From Roseomonas sp. KE0001 (GTDB taxonomy: Bacteria > Pseudomonadota > Alphaproteobacteria > Acetobacterales > Acetobacteraceae), in contig NZ_RCVQ01000006.1 of NCBI RefSeq assembly GCF_016107285.1, forward strand, positions 1 through 64,000: DNA of 64,000 nucleotides, given 5' to 3'. Below the pieces are notes generated by a model, which saw only the letters and a program-made list of their open reading frames with translations, did no database searches and had not been told where the DNA came from. Shown piece by piece: positions 32,667 through 40,487 of this stretch. Position numbers and translations under genes: made by a program. How positions within the stretch are numbered: position 1 is the first letter of the stretch; the number at the start of each line of letters is the position of its first letter.

Positions 32667-34442
32667 ATGCGCGACACCACCCCGGATGCCGTCAACCCGG
32701 TCACCGTCAGCGTGCTGCAGGGCGCGCTGGAGACCATCGCCGTCGAGGTCGGCTACAAGCTGATGCGGATGGCCTATTCCTCGATCATTCGCGAGTCCGA
32801 GGATTTCGGCGCCGCGTTGACCGACGAGACCGGGCAGGGCCTGGCGGAATCGGCGCAATCCACGCCGCTGCAATCCGGCCCCATCCCCGGCTACGTCAAG
32901 GCGGTGCTGGCGACGCTCGCCGCGCGGGGCGAGCCGGTCCGGCCCGGTGACGTCATCATGCACAACGACCCCTACGGCGGCGCCAGCCACGGGCCGGACG
33001 TCGCCTTCCTGGTGCCGGTGTTTCACGTGGATCAGGCGGGGGAGCACCTCGTCGGCTTCTCCGTCACCACGGCGCATCATCTCGACATCGGCGCGCTGAC
33101 GCCCGGCTCCTGCGGCATCGTCGACGCCATCGACGCCTATGCCGAGGGGCTGCGCTTCCGGGCGATCAAGGTCCATGATCGCGGCGTCCGCAACGAGGCG
33201 GTCTGGCAGATGCTGCGCGACAACCTGCGCGCGCCGGAGCTGGTGGTGGGCGACATGGAGGCGCAGGTGGCGGCCAGCCGCATCGGCGCCGAGCGGATGG
33301 CGGCGCTGGTCGCGCAGCATGGCCTGGCCGGCTTCCGCGCCACCTGCGCCGCCATGCTGGACCAGGCCGAGCGGCTGATGCGCCGCGCCATCGCCGCCCT
33401 GCCCGAGGGGAGCTGGCGCGCCGAGACGCGGATCGACGGCTACCTGGACGACCCGGCGCGGCGCGACCTGCCGATCGTCGCCACCGTCACCAAGGTCGGC
33501 GACGGGCTGGTGGTGGACCTCGAGGGCACCGCGCCGCAGATCCCGGACCGGCCGATCAACATGCCCTTCCATGGCACGGTGGATGTCGCCGTCTGGCTCA
33601 CCGTCCGCTCGGTGCTGCTGGACACCGCCATCCTCGGCCATGTCCCGGTGAACGAGGGGCTGACGCGGCCGATCGAGATCCGCGCGCCGCGGGGCTGCCT
33701 CGCCAACCCGACCTTCCCGGCGCCCACCATCGCCCGCTTCTGCCCGGGCAACCAGCTGGCCGACACGGTGATGAAGGCGCTGGCCCAGGCGGTGCCGGGA
33801 CAGGTCTCGGCCGGCATCGGCAACCTCAAGGTCATCGCCTTCTCCGGTCTGCGCGAGGAGGGGCACTGGGTGCACATGGAGATCTTCGAGGGCGCCTATG
33901 GCGGGCGGCCCGGGCAGGACGGCATGGACGCGGTGGACACGCTCTACGCCAACACCCGCAACAACCCGATCGAGGACATCGAGAGCCACCTGCCGCTGCG
34001 CGTGACCCGCTACGAGCTGCGCGAGGACGAGGCCGGCGCCGGCGAGTGGCGCGGCGGCCTCGGCTCGGTGCGCGAGATTCGCTTCCTGACCGATGCCGGC
34101 ACCTCGGTCGAGGGCGAGGGCCACGCGCACCGGCCCTGGGGCTTCCTCGGCGGCGGCGCGGGCGCCACCGCCCGGCTCAGCCTGCTCGGCGCGGCGGGCG
34201 GCACGGCGGCGCTGCCCTCCAAGGTGCCGCACCGGGCGGTGAAGGCGGGCGACACCTTCCTCTGCGAGGGTCCGGCCGGCGGCGGCTATGGCGACCCCTT
34301 CCGGCGCGACCCGGCGCGGGTGCTGGAGGATGTGCTGGACGGGCTGATCTCCCCCGCCACCGCCCGGCGCGACTACGGCGTGGCGATCGCCGGGGAGGGC
34401 ATCGACGAGGCCGCGACCCGCGCGCTCCGCACGGGCCGATAG
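32667..34442 (+). CDS. hyuB: Hydantoinase/oxoprolinase family subunit B
   Basis: A 591-residue partner of the preceding ATPase. Signatures: VTVSVLQGALETIAVEVGYKL at the start, MRMAYSSIIRESEDF, HNDPYGGASHGPD near residue 95, and the C-terminal GGFYGGR-like block EGAYGGRPGQDGMD followed by GPAGGGYGDPF. It forms a heterocomplex with subunit A in the cytoplasm. The two genes are adjacent and undoubtedly co-transcribed. Possible activities are N-methylhydantoinase, 5-oxoprolinase or a related ring-opening hydrolase. The downstream regulator and oxygenases suggest a catabolic use. Confidence 0.9.
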   Translation: MRDTTPDAVNPVTVSVLQGALETIAVEVGYKLMRMAYSSIIRESEDFGAALTDETGQGLAESAQSTPLQSGPIPGYVKAVLATLAARGEPVRPGDVIMHNDPYGGASHGPDVAFLVPVFHVDQAGEHLVGFSVTTAHHLDIGALTPGSCGIVDAIDAYAEGLRFRAIKVHDRGVRNEAVWQMLRDNLRAPELVVGDMEAQVAASRIGAERMAALVAQHGLAGFRATCAAMLDQAERLMRRAIAALPEGSWRAETRIDGYLDDPARRDLPIVATVTKVGDGLVVDLEGTAPQIPDRPINMPFHGTVDVAVWLTVRSVLLDTAILGHVPVNEGLTRPIEIRAPRGCLANPTFPAPTIARFCPGNQLADTVMKALAQAVPGQVSAGIGNLKVIAFSGLREEGHWVHMEIFEGAYGGRPGQDGMDAVDTLYANTRNNPIEDIESHLPLRVTRYELREDEAGAGEWRGGLGSVREIRFLTDAGTSVEGEGHAHRPWGFLGGGAGATARLSLLGAAGGTAALPSKVPHRAVKAGDTFLCEGPAGGGYGDPFRRDPARVLEDVLDGLISPATARRDYGVAIAGEGIDEAATRALRTGR

Positions 34443-34564
34443 CCCCCCGAGAGATGACCAAGGAGGGGGTGACCAGGGGGAGGCGCCGGCCATTCCGCCC
34501 TGGCAGCCCCCCCCCGATTCCCCCCCTCTGGCCACCATCCGGCCGCCTGCCTATGCTCCGCGCC

Positions 34565-35131
34565 ATGCCCGCCGATGCCGCATCCCTCCTCGCCCAGCGG
34601 CTGAAGGCCGAGCGCGAGGCCCGCGGCTGGTCGCTCGCCGAGCTGGCCGAGCGCTCCGGTGTCTCCAAGGCGATGATCAGCAAGATCGAACGGGACGAGG
34701 TCAGCCCCACCGCCGCCCTGCTCGGCCGGCTGTCCGGCGCCTTCGGCCTCAGCCTGTCGCAGTTGCTGGCGCGTGTGGAGCACGGCGCCGGCCAGCTCCT
34801 GCCCGCCGCCGCCCAGCCGCTCTGGAGCGATCCGGAAACCGGCTTCACCCGCCGCGCGGTGACGCCGGCCGGTGGCCCGCCGACACCGCTGGAGCTGGTG
34901 GAGGGCGTGCTGCCGCCAGGCCGTTCGGTGGACTACCCCGCCGCCGCCTTCGCCTTCATCCAGGACCAGCAGATCCTGCTGCTGGAAGGGCGGCTGGACT
35001 TCACGCAGGGCGCCTCGCGGCACGAGATGCATCCGGGCGACTGTCTCCGTCTCGGCCCGCCCGCGCCCTGCCGCTTCCACAATCCCGGCACGGCGGCGTG
35101 CCGCTACCTGGTGGCGCTGCTGCGGCGGTGA
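34565..35131 (+). CDS. XRE-family regulator with C-terminal cupin
   Basis: A 188-residue transcription factor. The N-terminal helix-turn-helix (LKAEREARGWSLAELAERSG, then VSKAMISKIER) occupies residues ~10-65. A cupin sensor domain follows at ~100-188, with MHPGDCLRLG and FHNPG strands. XRE-cupin regulators often control the neighbouring catabolic operon in response to a small effector. Here the hyuAB pair ends 122 bases upstream, and a small monooxygenase-fold gene follows. The start at 34565 fits the family; an ATG at 34553 is possible. The preceding gap contains a C-rich run but no clear promoter. Confidence 0.85.
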   Translation: MPADAASLLAQRLKAEREARGWSLAELAERSGVSKAMISKIERDEVSPTAALLGRLSGAFGLSLSQLLARVEHGAGQLLPAAAQPLWSDPETGFTRRAVTPAGGPPTPLELVEGVLPPGRSVDYPAAAFAFIQDQQILLLEGRLDFTQGASRHEMHPGDCLRLGPPAPCRFHNPGTAACRYLVALLRR

Positions 35132-35228
35132 GGGGCGGCCGCCGGCCGGTTGGCAGGCCGCCCTCCGCCCCCTAGCATCCCGGCTGTCCGGGGCCGGCGA
35201 CAGGCCCCGCCAAGGGAGCGTCCATCGC

Positions 35229-35531
35229 ATGATCCATGTCATCGCCATCATCACCGCCAAGCCGGGCCAGCGCGAGGCCGTGCTGCGGGAGTTCCGCGCC
35301 AATATGCCGGCGGTGCTGGCCGAGGAGGGCTGCATCGAATACGGCCCGGCCATCGACGCCGAGCGCACGCCCGCCGCCTTCGGGCCGGACAGCTTCGTCG
35401 TCGTCGAGAAATGGGCCAGCCCGGAGGCGCTGAAGGCGCATGCCGCCTCGCCGCACATGCAGGCCTATGGCGAGCGCACGAAGGAGATGGTGGCGAGCCG
35501 GGCGATCCATATCCTGACCCCCGCATCCTGA
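35229..35531 (+). CDS. Antibiotic biosynthesis monooxygenase-domain (YgiN-like) protein
   Basis: A 100-residue dimeric alpha-beta barrel protein (ABM domain). It opens MIHVIAIITAKPGQREAVL and has the family CIEYGPAID and FVVVEKWASPEALKAH segments, ending with the IHILTP strand. Relatives are quinol monooxygenases or heme-degrading enzymes, but many have no assigned substrate. GGGAG lies about nine bases before the ATG. Its place beside the XRE-cupin regulator and the FMN monooxygenase gene suggests co-involvement in oxidising an organic substrate. Confidence 0.85.
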   Translation: MIHVIAIITAKPGQREAVLREFRANMPAVLAEEGCIEYGPAIDAERTPAAFGPDSFVVVEKWASPEALKAHAASPHMQAYGERTKEMVASRAIHILTPAS

Positions 35532-35584
35532 CGCCCGCATCCTGGCCCTGGCCGCCTGAGCCACGGCGCGCCCCGGGCCGGCCT

Positions 35585-36931
35585 TCACGCCAGGCGGAGG
35601 CCGGCCGCCGGATGCGGGGGCGCCAGCAGCGGCCCGGCGCCGAACAGCTTCTCGCGATAGGTGCCGGGCGCGTAGCCGGTCTTGTAGGCGCCCCGCTCCT
35701 GCAGGATCGGCACCACCAGGCGGACGAATCGCTCCAGCCCTTCCGGCATGACCGTGCGGGAGAGGTTGAAGCCGTCGACATCGGCCTCGGCGACCCAGGC
35801 CAGCAGCGCCTCCGCCACCTGCGTGGCGGACCCGACGATCGGCGGCTGCCGGCTGCCCAGGACGAACTGGTCGATCAGCCTCCGCTTGGTCAGCACCGCG
35901 CCCGCCGCCTGCCGCATCGCGGTGACATTGGACTGGATCGCCTGGCTGCCGCCGGCCTCGATCGGCTCGTCCATGCCGTAGCGGTCGAAGTCGATGCCCA
36001 GCGAGGCGGCGGCATGGGCGAGCGCCCCCTCGACGCTGGCGTGGCGGCGATACTCCTCCAGCAGGTCGCGCGCCTCGGCCTCGGTCGCCCCCACGATCAC
36101 CGTGGCGCCGACCAGCACCTGGATGGGCCGTGGCGCGGCCCGGGCGCGCAGATCGGCCACCAGCGCCGCCACCTGCGGCTTCGGCCCGCCATTGAGGAAG
36201 ACGCATTCGGCATGCCGCGCGGCGAAGGCGCGGCCCCGGTCCGAGGCGCCGGCCTGATAGAGCAGCGGCGTGCGCTGCGGCGAGGGCTCGCAGAGATGGA
36301 TGGCGTCGAGCTGGTACTGCGGCCCGGCATGCCGCACCCGCCGGACCCGGGCGGGATCGGCATAGAGCCCGGCGGCCCGGTCCGCCCGCACGGCGTCCCC
36401 GGCCCAGCTGCCTTCCCAGAGGCGGTAGACCACCTCCATATACTCTTCAGCCAGGTCGTAGCGGTCGTCATGCGCCATCTGCCGCGCCAGGCCCATGGCG
36501 CGCGCCGCGCTGTCGAGATAGCCGGTGACGATGTTCCAGCCGACGCGCCCGCGCGTCAGGTGGTCCAGCGTGGACATCCGCCGGGCGAAGAGGAAGGGCG
36601 GCTCATAGGCCAGGTTGCAGGTGATGCCGAAGCCGAGATGCGTGGTCGCCGCCGCCATGGCCGGGACCAGCATCGCCGGGTCAAGCAGCGGCACCTGCAC
36701 CGCCCCCCGCAGCGCGGCCTCCGGCCCGCCGCCCAGCACATCGTAGATGCCGAGCACATCGGCCAGGAAGAGGCCGTCGAACAGCCCGGCCTCCAGCGTC
36801 CGGGCCAGATCTACCCAGTGCTCCAGGCGGTTGTAGCCCAGGCTGTTGTCGCGCGGATGCGTCCAGAGCCCCTGCTGAATATGCCCGAGGCAGGCCATGT
36901 CGAAGGCGTTCAGGCGGATCTGGCGGGACAT
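35585..36931 (-). CDS. FMN-dependent LLM-class monooxygenase (NtaA/SnaA/DszA type)
   Basis: A 448-residue TIM-barrel flavin monooxygenase of the nitrilotriacetate monooxygenase component A family. Characteristic blocks are LNAFDMACLGHIQQGLWTHP at the N-terminus, FDGLFLADVLGIYD, GRVGWNIVTGYLDSAARAMG near residue 140 and LLYQAGASDRGRAFAARHAE near 225. Such enzymes need a separate flavin reductase, which is not encoded in this window. Substrates in the family include NTA, EDTA and sulfur heterocycles; this one is unassigned. The start MSRQIRLN follows a GGAG. The AT patch at 36961-36970 (TATTAT on the minus strand) could be its -10 element. Confidence 0.88.
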   Translation of the reverse strand: MSRQIRLNAFDMACLGHIQQGLWTHPRDNSLGYNRLEHWVDLARTLEAGLFDGLFLADVLGIYDVLGGGPEAALRGAVQVPLLDPAMLVPAMAAATTHLGFGITCNLAYEPPFLFARRMSTLDHLTRGRVGWNIVTGYLDSAARAMGLARQMAHDDRYDLAEEYMEVVYRLWEGSWAGDAVRADRAAGLYADPARVRRVRHAGPQYQLDAIHLCEPSPQRTPLLYQAGASDRGRAFAARHAECVFLNGGPKPQVAALVADLRARAAPRPIQVLVGATVIVGATEAEARDLLEEYRRHASVEGALAHAAASLGIDFDRYGMDEPIEAGGSQAIQSNVTAMRQAAGAVLTKRRLIDQFVLGSRQPPIVGSATQVAEALLAWVAEADVDGFNLSRTVMPEGLERFVRLVVPILQERGAYKTGYAPGTYREKLFGAGPLLAPPHPAAGLRLA

Positions 36932-36995
36932 GACGGCGCTCCGGTGGGGTGCGCCGTCCACTATAATATCCTCTTCGTCTCGGATGGAAGCCGCC

Positions 36996-37664
36996 TCAGG
37001 CCTGGCGCTCGCCGAAGATCGCCGTGCCTACCCGGACATGTGTCGCACCGTGGCGGATCGCGGTCTCGAAATCGCCGCTCATCCCCATCGAAAGGGTGCG
37101 AAGGCCGAGTCGCGCGGCGCTTTCCGCCAGCGCCGCGAAATGCGGCGCCGGGTCCTCCGCGGCCGGGGGGATGCACATCAGCCCTTCGATGGCGAGGCCA
37201 TGCGCCTCCCGGCATTCGGCGAGGAAGTCCGCCAGCCGGTCCGGATCGATCCCGGCCTTCTGCGGCTCCCGGCCGATATTGACCTGCGCCAGCAGGGCGG
37301 GCCGCCGCCCCTCGCGCCGCATGGCCTCGGCCAGGGCGGCGGCGAGCCGCGGCCGGTCGAGGCTCTCGATGACATCGGCCACCCGCACGGCGTCGCGCGC
37401 CTTGTTGGTCTGCAGGGCGCCGATCAGATGCAGGCGCAGCGCCGGATGGGCCGGGCGCAGGTCCGGGAACTTGCCCATCGCCTCCTGCACCCGGTTCTCC
37501 CCGAAGGTCGTCTGGCCGGCGGCCAGGGCGGCGGCCACCGAGTCGGCCGGATGGAACTTGGAGACGGCGACGAGCGTGACGCCGGCGGCATCGCGCCCGG
37601 CGCTTGCGCAGGCGGCGGCGATGCGGTCCTGGATGTGCTTCAGGTTGTCGGAGATGGAGGCCAT
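36996..37664 (-). CDS. yggS: YggS/PLPBP family pyridoxal-phosphate homeostasis protein
   Basis: A 222-residue PLP-binding alanine-racemase-fold protein without known catalysis; it buffers free PLP and affects amino-acid and keto-acid balance. The PLP lysine is in VAVSKFHP near residue 36, followed by TFGENRVQEA, LHLIGALQTNK near residue 80, the SMGMSGDFETAI phosphate loop near residue 195, and VRVGTAIFGER at the end. Length and motifs are typical. Its ATG lies only three bases from the ATG of the divergent ThiE-like gene, so each promoter must lie inside the other coding region or in shared bases. Confidence 0.95.
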   Translation of the reverse strand: MASISDNLKHIQDRIAAACASAGRDAAGVTLVAVSKFHPADSVAAALAAGQTTFGENRVQEAMGKFPDLRPAHPALRLHLIGALQTNKARDAVRVADVIESLDRPRLAAALAEAMRREGRRPALLAQVNIGREPQKAGIDPDRLADFLAECREAHGLAIEGLMCIPPAAEDPAPHFAALAESAARLGLRTLSMGMSGDFETAIRHGATHVRVGTAIFGERQA

Positions 37665-37667
37665 GGC

Positions 37668-38336
37668 ATGTGGACGGTAGAGGGCGCGGCATCCCGGCTC
37701 AAGCCGGGCCGCAGCTGGCGGGGCGCGGCGCTGCCCCGCCTCTGGCTGTTCAGCGATCCGGTGCGCCTGCCCGACCCCAGGGCCGCCGCCGCCGGCCTGC
37801 CCCGCGGCGGCGGGGTGGTGGCCCGCGGCCTGCCCCCGGCCCTGCTCGGAGAGATGGCGCGACTCGGGCGGCGGCGGAGGCTCGTCCTGCTCCTCGGCGC
37901 CGCGCCGCGCCCGGCCCTGGCCTGGCGGGCCGGGCTGCACTGGCCGGACCGGCCTGCCACCTCCGCCCTGCTGCCCTTCCTGCTGGCGCGCCGCGCGGGG
38001 CGGCCCGGGGCCTTCCTCTCGGTGGCGGCGCATGGCCCGGCCGGCCTGCGCCGGGCGCGGCGACTCGGGGCGGACCTTGTCTTCCTCTCGCCGATCTTCC
38101 CGACGCCCAGCCATCCCGGCGCCCCCGCCCTCGGCCCCTGGCGCTGGAGCGCACTGGCGCGCCGCGCCGGGCGGCCGGTCGCGGCGCTGGGTGGCGTGAC
38201 CGCCGCCACCGCCCGCCAGGTGCCGCCGCCGGCCTGTGGCCTGGCCGCCATCACCGCCCTGTTGCCTCCGCGCCACAGTGTCTCAAGGAAGTCGCGCAGC
38301 GCTTTCACGGAGCATTGCCGCGCCTCGGCTGGCTGA
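37668..38336 (+). CDS. Diverged thiamine phosphate synthase (ThiE/TenI)-like protein
   Basis: A 222-residue protein whose C-terminal half recalls ThiE/TenI barrels. FLSPIFPTPSHPG near residue 145 corresponds to the GPIFPTxTK phosphate loop with lysine replaced, followed by PVAALGGVTAATA. The N-terminal substrate block (the usual QLRxK) is not recognisable; the matching strand reads VVARG. It is therefore probably not a standard thiamine phosphate synthase. The proximity to the divergent PLP-homeostasis gene suggests a vitamin-related link, but this is weak. No thi genes or TPP riboswitch were seen nearby. Confidence 0.6.
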   Translation: MWTVEGAASRLKPGRSWRGAALPRLWLFSDPVRLPDPRAAAAGLPRGGGVVARGLPPALLGEMARLGRRRRLVLLLGAAPRPALAWRAGLHWPDRPATSALLPFLLARRAGRPGAFLSVAAHGPAGLRRARRLGADLVFLSPIFPTPSHPGAPALGPWRWSALARRAGRPVAALGGVTAATARQVPPPACGLAAITALLPPRHSVSRKSRSAFTEHCRASAG

Positions 38337-38452
38337 ACCATAGTCCGCCCCAGGCCTGAAACCCGCTTCATTCGGGGCGAGGGACCCTGCCGAGGGGGGC
38401 AGGCGGGCCGCGGGACCAGCCGGCACATTCCGGCGCGTGAGGAGGACTAGGG

Positions 38453-39685
38453 ATGCGCAAGATTCTGTTGGCGACCACTGCGGTTGCCGCGGCCGCCGTG
38501 TTTGGGCCGGCCCCGGTTGCGGCTCAGGAAGCCCCGACGGTTCGGGTTGGCGGCTATTTCCGCTTCAACTACAGCTTCACCGACCAGGATCTGTCGAGCG
38601 GCGTCAACAACGGCGTCTCCACCGGCAAGTCCGACTTCGCCTCCGACACCGAGGTCCACGTGATCGTCGCCGGCAAGGCCGCCAACGGCCTGACCTACGG
38701 CGCGACCGTCGAGCTTCAGGTCGACATGTCCAACAACTCGAACTCGGCGTCGGACAACCTCGCCGCCCAGTCCAAGACGGGCGTCGACACCGACGAGATG
38801 TACATGTGGGTGGCCACGCCGCAGCTCGGCCAGCTCCGCATGGGTGACGAGGACGGCGTCCTCGGCGGCCTGATGAACTCCGGCCACATCACCAACTTCG
38901 GCACCGGCGGCATGGACGGCGACTGGTTCGACAGCGTGATCGGCGCCCCGCGCGCGACCACGATGCACCCCGGTGACATCGGCGACAACACCAAGATCAT
39001 CTACATGTCGCCGCAGTTCTTCGGCTTCGACTTCGGCGGCAGCTTTGCCTTCAACACCGGCGAGGGCGAGGACGTCGGCTGCGCCGGCACCCTGCCGAAC
39101 GCCAGCTGCGACCGCTTCACCTCGGGCCCCGGCGCGCTGCGCCGCCGCAACGAGTACCAGGTGGCGGCCCGCTACCGCGGTTCCTTCTCCGGCGTCGGCA
39201 TGTCCATCACGGGCGGCTACATCGGCTCCGAGGTCGCCAAGAACACCACCGGCCTCTCCGGTGACAACATCAGCGTGGGCGTCGTCGGCGCGCAGTTCAC
39301 CGCCTACGGCCTGCTGGTCGGCGGCTGGTACAACTGGGGCTCCTCGAACGGTGGCTGGAACCCGCTGGCCAAGGGCCAGGTCGACGGCCGCGACATGACC
39401 TCCTGGTTCGCCGGCGCCTCCTATACCTTCAGCGGCCTGACCATCGGCGCGAACACCTACGATCTGCGCACCGCGGGCAGCCAGTCCGTGGCCGCCGGCC
39501 GCGTCGATCGCGGCTGGTCGGTCGGCGCCTCCTACGCCCTGGCCCCGGGCCTGGCGCTGGTCGCCGAGTACAACCAGGTCCGCCGCAAGGAGAACGGCTT
39601 CAACTTCGCCACCGGCGCCGCCGGCACCGACAACAACGCCGTCGATGCCAACATCGTCATCGTGGGCACCCGCATCGCCTTCTGA
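38453..39685 (+). CDS. Outer-membrane porin (Gram-negative general porin type)
   Basis: A 410-residue beta-barrel protein. A signal peptide (MRKILLATTAVAAAAVFG) with cleavage likely after VAAQ is followed by the porin opening VRVGGYFRFNYSF. Amphipathic alternating strands rich in Gly, Tyr and Asn follow throughout, and the chain ends with IVGTRIAF, the terminal phenylalanine recognised by the Bam machinery. A strong GAGGAGGA precedes the ATG by about six bases, and a good terminator follows. Codon use is the strongly biased type of an abundant protein. Solute selectivity cannot be inferred. Confidence 0.9.
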   Translation: MRKILLATTAVAAAAVFGPAPVAAQEAPTVRVGGYFRFNYSFTDQDLSSGVNNGVSTGKSDFASDTEVHVIVAGKAANGLTYGATVELQVDMSNNSNSASDNLAAQSKTGVDTDEMYMWVATPQLGQLRMGDEDGVLGGLMNSGHITNFGTGGMDGDWFDSVIGAPRATTMHPGDIGDNTKIIYMSPQFFGFDFGGSFAFNTGEGEDVGCAGTLPNASCDRFTSGPGALRRRNEYQVAARYRGSFSGVGMSITGGYIGSEVAKNTTGLSGDNISVGVVGAQFTAYGLLVGGWYNWGSSNGGWNPLAKGQVDGRDMTSWFAGASYTFSGLTIGANTYDLRTAGSQSVAAGRVDRGWSVGASYALAPGLALVAEYNQVRRKENGFNFATGAAGTDNNAVDANIVIVGTRIAF

Positions 39686-39707
39686 TCCTTCGGGATCGGG
39701 CATGCCG

Positions 39708-39734
39708 GGGCGGCGGGGAAACCCGCCGCCCTTT
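39708..39734 (+). terminator. Rho-independent terminator after the porin gene
   Basis: A perfect 10-base stem (GGGCGGCGGG at 39708-39717 with CCCGCCGCCC at 39722-39731) has a four-base loop and is followed by TTTCC and further T-rich sequence. It starts 22 bases after the porin stop. Confidence 0.8.
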
Positions 39735-39811
39735 CCTGTTTTCGCCTCCGATCGCGCCGCTTCCGTTTTTGCGCTTGATCGCGCGCCCGGGCCGCCTATC
39801 GTGCCGCCGCC

Positions 39812-40330
39812 ATGCGCAAGCTTTTCGCCTTAGGGCTGATCCTCCCCCTCCTCGCGGCCTGCAGCCAGGGCCGCCAGGTGCAGAACGACGAATACGGCGA
39901 CGACAGCAAGCGGTCCCGCGTGCAGGGACGGCTCGGCGGATCGGACGGCATCCTGGTCTTCGGCACCGACCGCTCGCAGCCCGCCGGCGGCAGCCAGGAG
40001 GGCGGCGCCCTCGGCGTGAACGCCTATCTCTGGCGCGCCTCGCTGGATACGCTGTCCTTCCTGCCGCTGTCCTCCGCCGATCCCTTCGGCGGCGTCATCA
40101 TCACCGACTGGTACTCGCCCCCCGCGACGCCGGGCGAGCGCTTCCGCGCCACCGCCTATGTTCTCGGCCGCCAGCTGCGCTCCGACGGCGTCCGCGTCTC
40201 GATCTTCCGCCAGGAACAGCGCAACGGCGCCTGGGTGGACGCGCCGGTGGCGCAGAGCACCAATGTGGACATGGAGAACCAGATCCTCGCCCGGGCGCGC
40301 GAGCTGCGCAGCCAGACGGCCTCCCGCTGA
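39812..40330 (+). CDS. DUF3576 lipoprotein
   Basis: A 172-residue predicted lipoprotein with signal [20 protein letters not shown]; the lipobox LAAC puts the acylated cysteine at residue 17. The body matches the DUF3576 family: [20 protein letters not shown] and [13 protein letters not shown] are its most conserved parts, and the C-terminus is a short helix. Function is unknown. In many alphaproteobacteria it sits immediately before leuS and lptE, as here, suggesting a link to outer-membrane assembly. The spacing to leuS is 157 bases. Confidence 0.88.
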   Translation: MRKLFALGLILPLLAACSQGRQVQNDEYGDDSKRSRVQGRLGGSDGILVFGTDRSQPAGGSQEGGALGVNAYLWRASLDTLSFLPLSSADPFGGVIITDWYSPPATPGERFRATAYVLGRQLRSDGVRVSIFRQEQRNGAWVDAPVAQSTNVDMENQILARARELRSQTASR

Positions 40331-40487
40331 GGCCTGGCCGCATCCTGGCGCCGGGCGCGAAAGGCCCCGGCGCCAGGACGCGGGAGATCATTTCCCGCCC
40401 TTCCCTTTCCTTGGCGGCGACGAGGCCGTATCCCTCTCCCCCAGCCACCGTCCGCTTCCTTCCTTCGCCGCCGATCGCCCTGGTGCC

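Noticed and set aside
33020-33033. parS-like GTTTCACGTGGATC inside hyuB
   Set aside because: Two mismatches in one half-site, isolated more than 13 kb from parAB; the match can arise by chance in coding sequence.
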